Shown here piece after piece: positions 34,499 to 35,617 of a DNA stretch of 35,617 bases. A model generated the notes under the pieces. The model was given only the letters and a program-made list of their open reading frames with translations. It was not told the origin of the DNA and made no database searches. The stretch lies in NCBI GenBank assembly GCA_030426685.1, contig JAUHYC010000007.1, positions 83,221 to 118,837 of the forward strand. The letters are read 5' to 3'. How positions within the stretch are numbered: position 1 is the first letter of the stretch; every line of letters starts with the position of its first letter. Both the position numbers and the translations under genes were made by a program. The DNA is from Alphaproteobacteria bacterium (GTDB lineage Bacteria > Pseudomonadota > Alphaproteobacteria > Rhodobacterales > Rhodobacteraceae).

Positions 34499-35617
34499 AT
34501 GTCCGCACAACAAGACATTGTTTATCTGACCACGGCACAGGCGATCATTCGCTGGCTTTCCAACCAGTTCATCGAGATCGACGGGAAAGAGCATCGCCTA
34601 TGTGGCGGGGGGTTCGGGATATTTGGCCATGGCAACGTCACCTGTCTGGGTGAGGCGCTGAACACCGTACAAGACGAGCTGCCACTTTATCGTGGACAGA
34701 ACGAACAGAGCATGGGATTCGCGGCTGCTGGCTATGCCAAACAGTGGCTGCGCCAACGCTTCATGTTCTGCACGGCCAGCGCCGGACCTGGCACCGCGAA
34801 TCTGTTGACGGCTGCCGGTCTGGCCCATGCGAACCGCCTACCGATGCTGATGCTGTGCGGCGATACTTTCATCACCCGCCTGCCCGACCCGGTGCTGCAG
34901 CAGATGGAGAATTTCAATGATCCGACCTTCGGCGTGAATGATGCGTTCAAGCCGGTCAGCCGGTACTGGGACCGCATCACGCATCCGGCGCAGGTGATTC
35001 AATCTCTGCCTGCCGCCATCGCAACCATGCTGGACCCCGCCGATTGTGGCCCGGCCTTTCTGGGTTTGCCGCAGGATGTGCAGGGTTGGACCTATGACTA
35101 TCCGGTGAAATTCTTTGAGAAGAAGGTGCATCGCATTCGCCGCCAAGCGCCCGATGTGGACGAGGTTGCCGATGCGGCAGCCGTTCTGAAAGGTGCGAAA
35201 CGCCCAATGATCATCGCGGGCGGCGGCGTGCAATACTCGCAAGCCGTCGCCGAGTTGACCGAGTTCGCCGAAAAGCACCAGATCCCGGTGGTTGAAACCA
35301 TCGCCGGGCGCGCCAATTTTCTGGCCACGCATCCACTGAATGTCGGCCCGATTGGCGTAACCGGATCGGACAGTGCGAATACGATAGCCGAGCAGGCGGA
35401 TGTGATCCTGGCCATCGGCACCCGGTTGCAGGATTTCACAACCGGGTCGTGGACAGCCTTTGCCAAGGACGCCCAGTTCATCTCGATCAACGCAGCGCGA
35501 CATGATGCGGGCAAGCATATGTCGCTGCCGGTTGTTGGAGATGCCAAGCTGTCATTGCAGGCTCTCACACAGGGTCTGGATTACACTGCGCCGTCCGACT
35601 GGGTGTCGCTGGCACAG
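34499..35617 (+). CDS. iolD: 3D-(3,5/4)-trihydroxycyclohexane-1,2-dione acylhydrolase IolD (3' end beyond window)
   Basis: The first 373 codons of a thiamine-diphosphate enzyme that cleaves the cyclic dione to 5-deoxyglucuronate in inositol breakdown. The N-terminal TPP domain opens TTAQAIIRWLSNQFIEIDG, then CGGGFGIFGHGNVTCLGEAL, with the cofactor-activating Glu69 in YRGQNEQ and TASAGPGTANLLTAAGLAHA. The central domain has PMIIAGGGVQYSQA and VGPIGVTGSDSANTIAEQADVILAIGTRLQDF. The C-terminal TPP-binding domain (GDG...N motif) would lie outside the window. ATG 34499 has AAGGAA nine bases upstream. It is divergent from the dehydrogenase-iolE operon and shares its operator. Confidence 0.95.
   Translation, partial: MSAQQDIVYLTTAQAIIRWLSNQFIEIDGKEHRLCGGGFGIFGHGNVTCLGEALNTVQDELPLYRGQNEQSMGFAAAGYAKQWLRQRFMFCTASAGPGTANLLTAAGLAHANRLPMLMLCGDTFITRLPDPVLQQMENFNDPTFGVNDAFKPVSRYWDRITHPAQVIQSLPAAIATMLDPADCGPAFLGLPQDVQGWTYDYPVKFFEKKVHRIRRQAPDVDEVADAAAVLKGAKRPMIIAGGGVQYSQAVAELTEFAEKHQIPVVETIAGRANFLATHPLNVGPIGVTGSDSANTIAEQADVILAIGTRLQDFTTGSWTAFAKDAQFISINAARHDAGKHMSLPVVGDAKLSLQALTQGLDYTAPSDWVSLAQ

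Overview
The window is a GC-rich, gene-dense stretch of ordinary chromosome from an alphaproteobacterium, most likely a marine Rhodobacteraceae (Roseobacter-group) species. This rests on the gene families seen: a YggT type with a typical roseobacter sequence, the MoxR/DUF58/DUF4159 operon, a soluble hybrid kinase with tandem receivers, a CHCC zinc-finger mini-protein, class III alcohol dehydrogenase, a putative singlet-oxygen (RpoE/ChrR-type) cluster and an inositol (iol) locus. I see no rRNA, tRNA, CRISPR array, insertion sequence or prophage. No gene-free gap exceeds 300 bases; the largest (29916-30210) holds a regulator's promoter and operator.

Layout. 1-4569: truncated UMF1-type MFS transporter (-), YggT, RecQ helicase and YaaA (+). 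4707-13665 (all -): an operon read right to left as moxR ATPase, DUF58, BatA/DUF4159 membrane protein and VWA-like membrane protein, each overlapping the next by 4 bases, then a cytoplasmic hybrid histidine kinase 67 bases further on. 13718-16473: DUF1285 protein (+), a DMT transporter (-) whose 3' end overlaps it, a hydroxypyruvate-isomerase-like protein and DUF2798 (+). 16532-20346 (-): DNA polymerase I, a YrbL kinase-like protein and a zinc-finger mini-protein. 20401-23752: an ABC-2 type ATPase without a visible permease, DUF1203, a second DMT exporter, and a NYN/OST-HTH putative RNA-binding nuclease. 23841-25370: glutathione-dependent formaldehyde dehydrogenase and an I78-type inhibitor lipoprotein.

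25373-29915 is a stress/lipid cluster: an SDR dehydrogenase transcribed away from flavoprotein, chalcone-isomerase-like, MFS and DUF3833 genes. The 191-base divergent gap carries two opposed copies of the same promoter layout, TGATCC-N16-CGTA, matching what I recall for group 11 ECF sigma factors (RpoE-ChrR, singlet oxygen response). This is the most informative regulatory signal in the window. No rpoE, chrR or phr gene lies in the window.

30211-35617 is an inositol catabolism locus: a LacI-family regulator (+), a leftward operon of a Gfo/Idh/MocA dehydrogenase, an IolE-like dehydratase and a second dehydrogenase, and divergent iolD (+, truncated by the window end). A perfect 16-base palindrome TTGCAACCGGTTGCAA lies in the iolD/dehydrogenase divergent gap. 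A 14/16 match lies upstream of the regulator, overlapping its likely -35 element. This suggests an autoregulated IolR-like repressor.

I found no clearly new mobile or defence system. The best leads are the paired ECF promoters, the LacI operator pair, the uneven loss of metal-site (MIDAS) residues across the MoxR operon, and the compact flavoprotein/chalcone-isomerase arrangement. Family names come from recognising sequence patterns, not from a database search.
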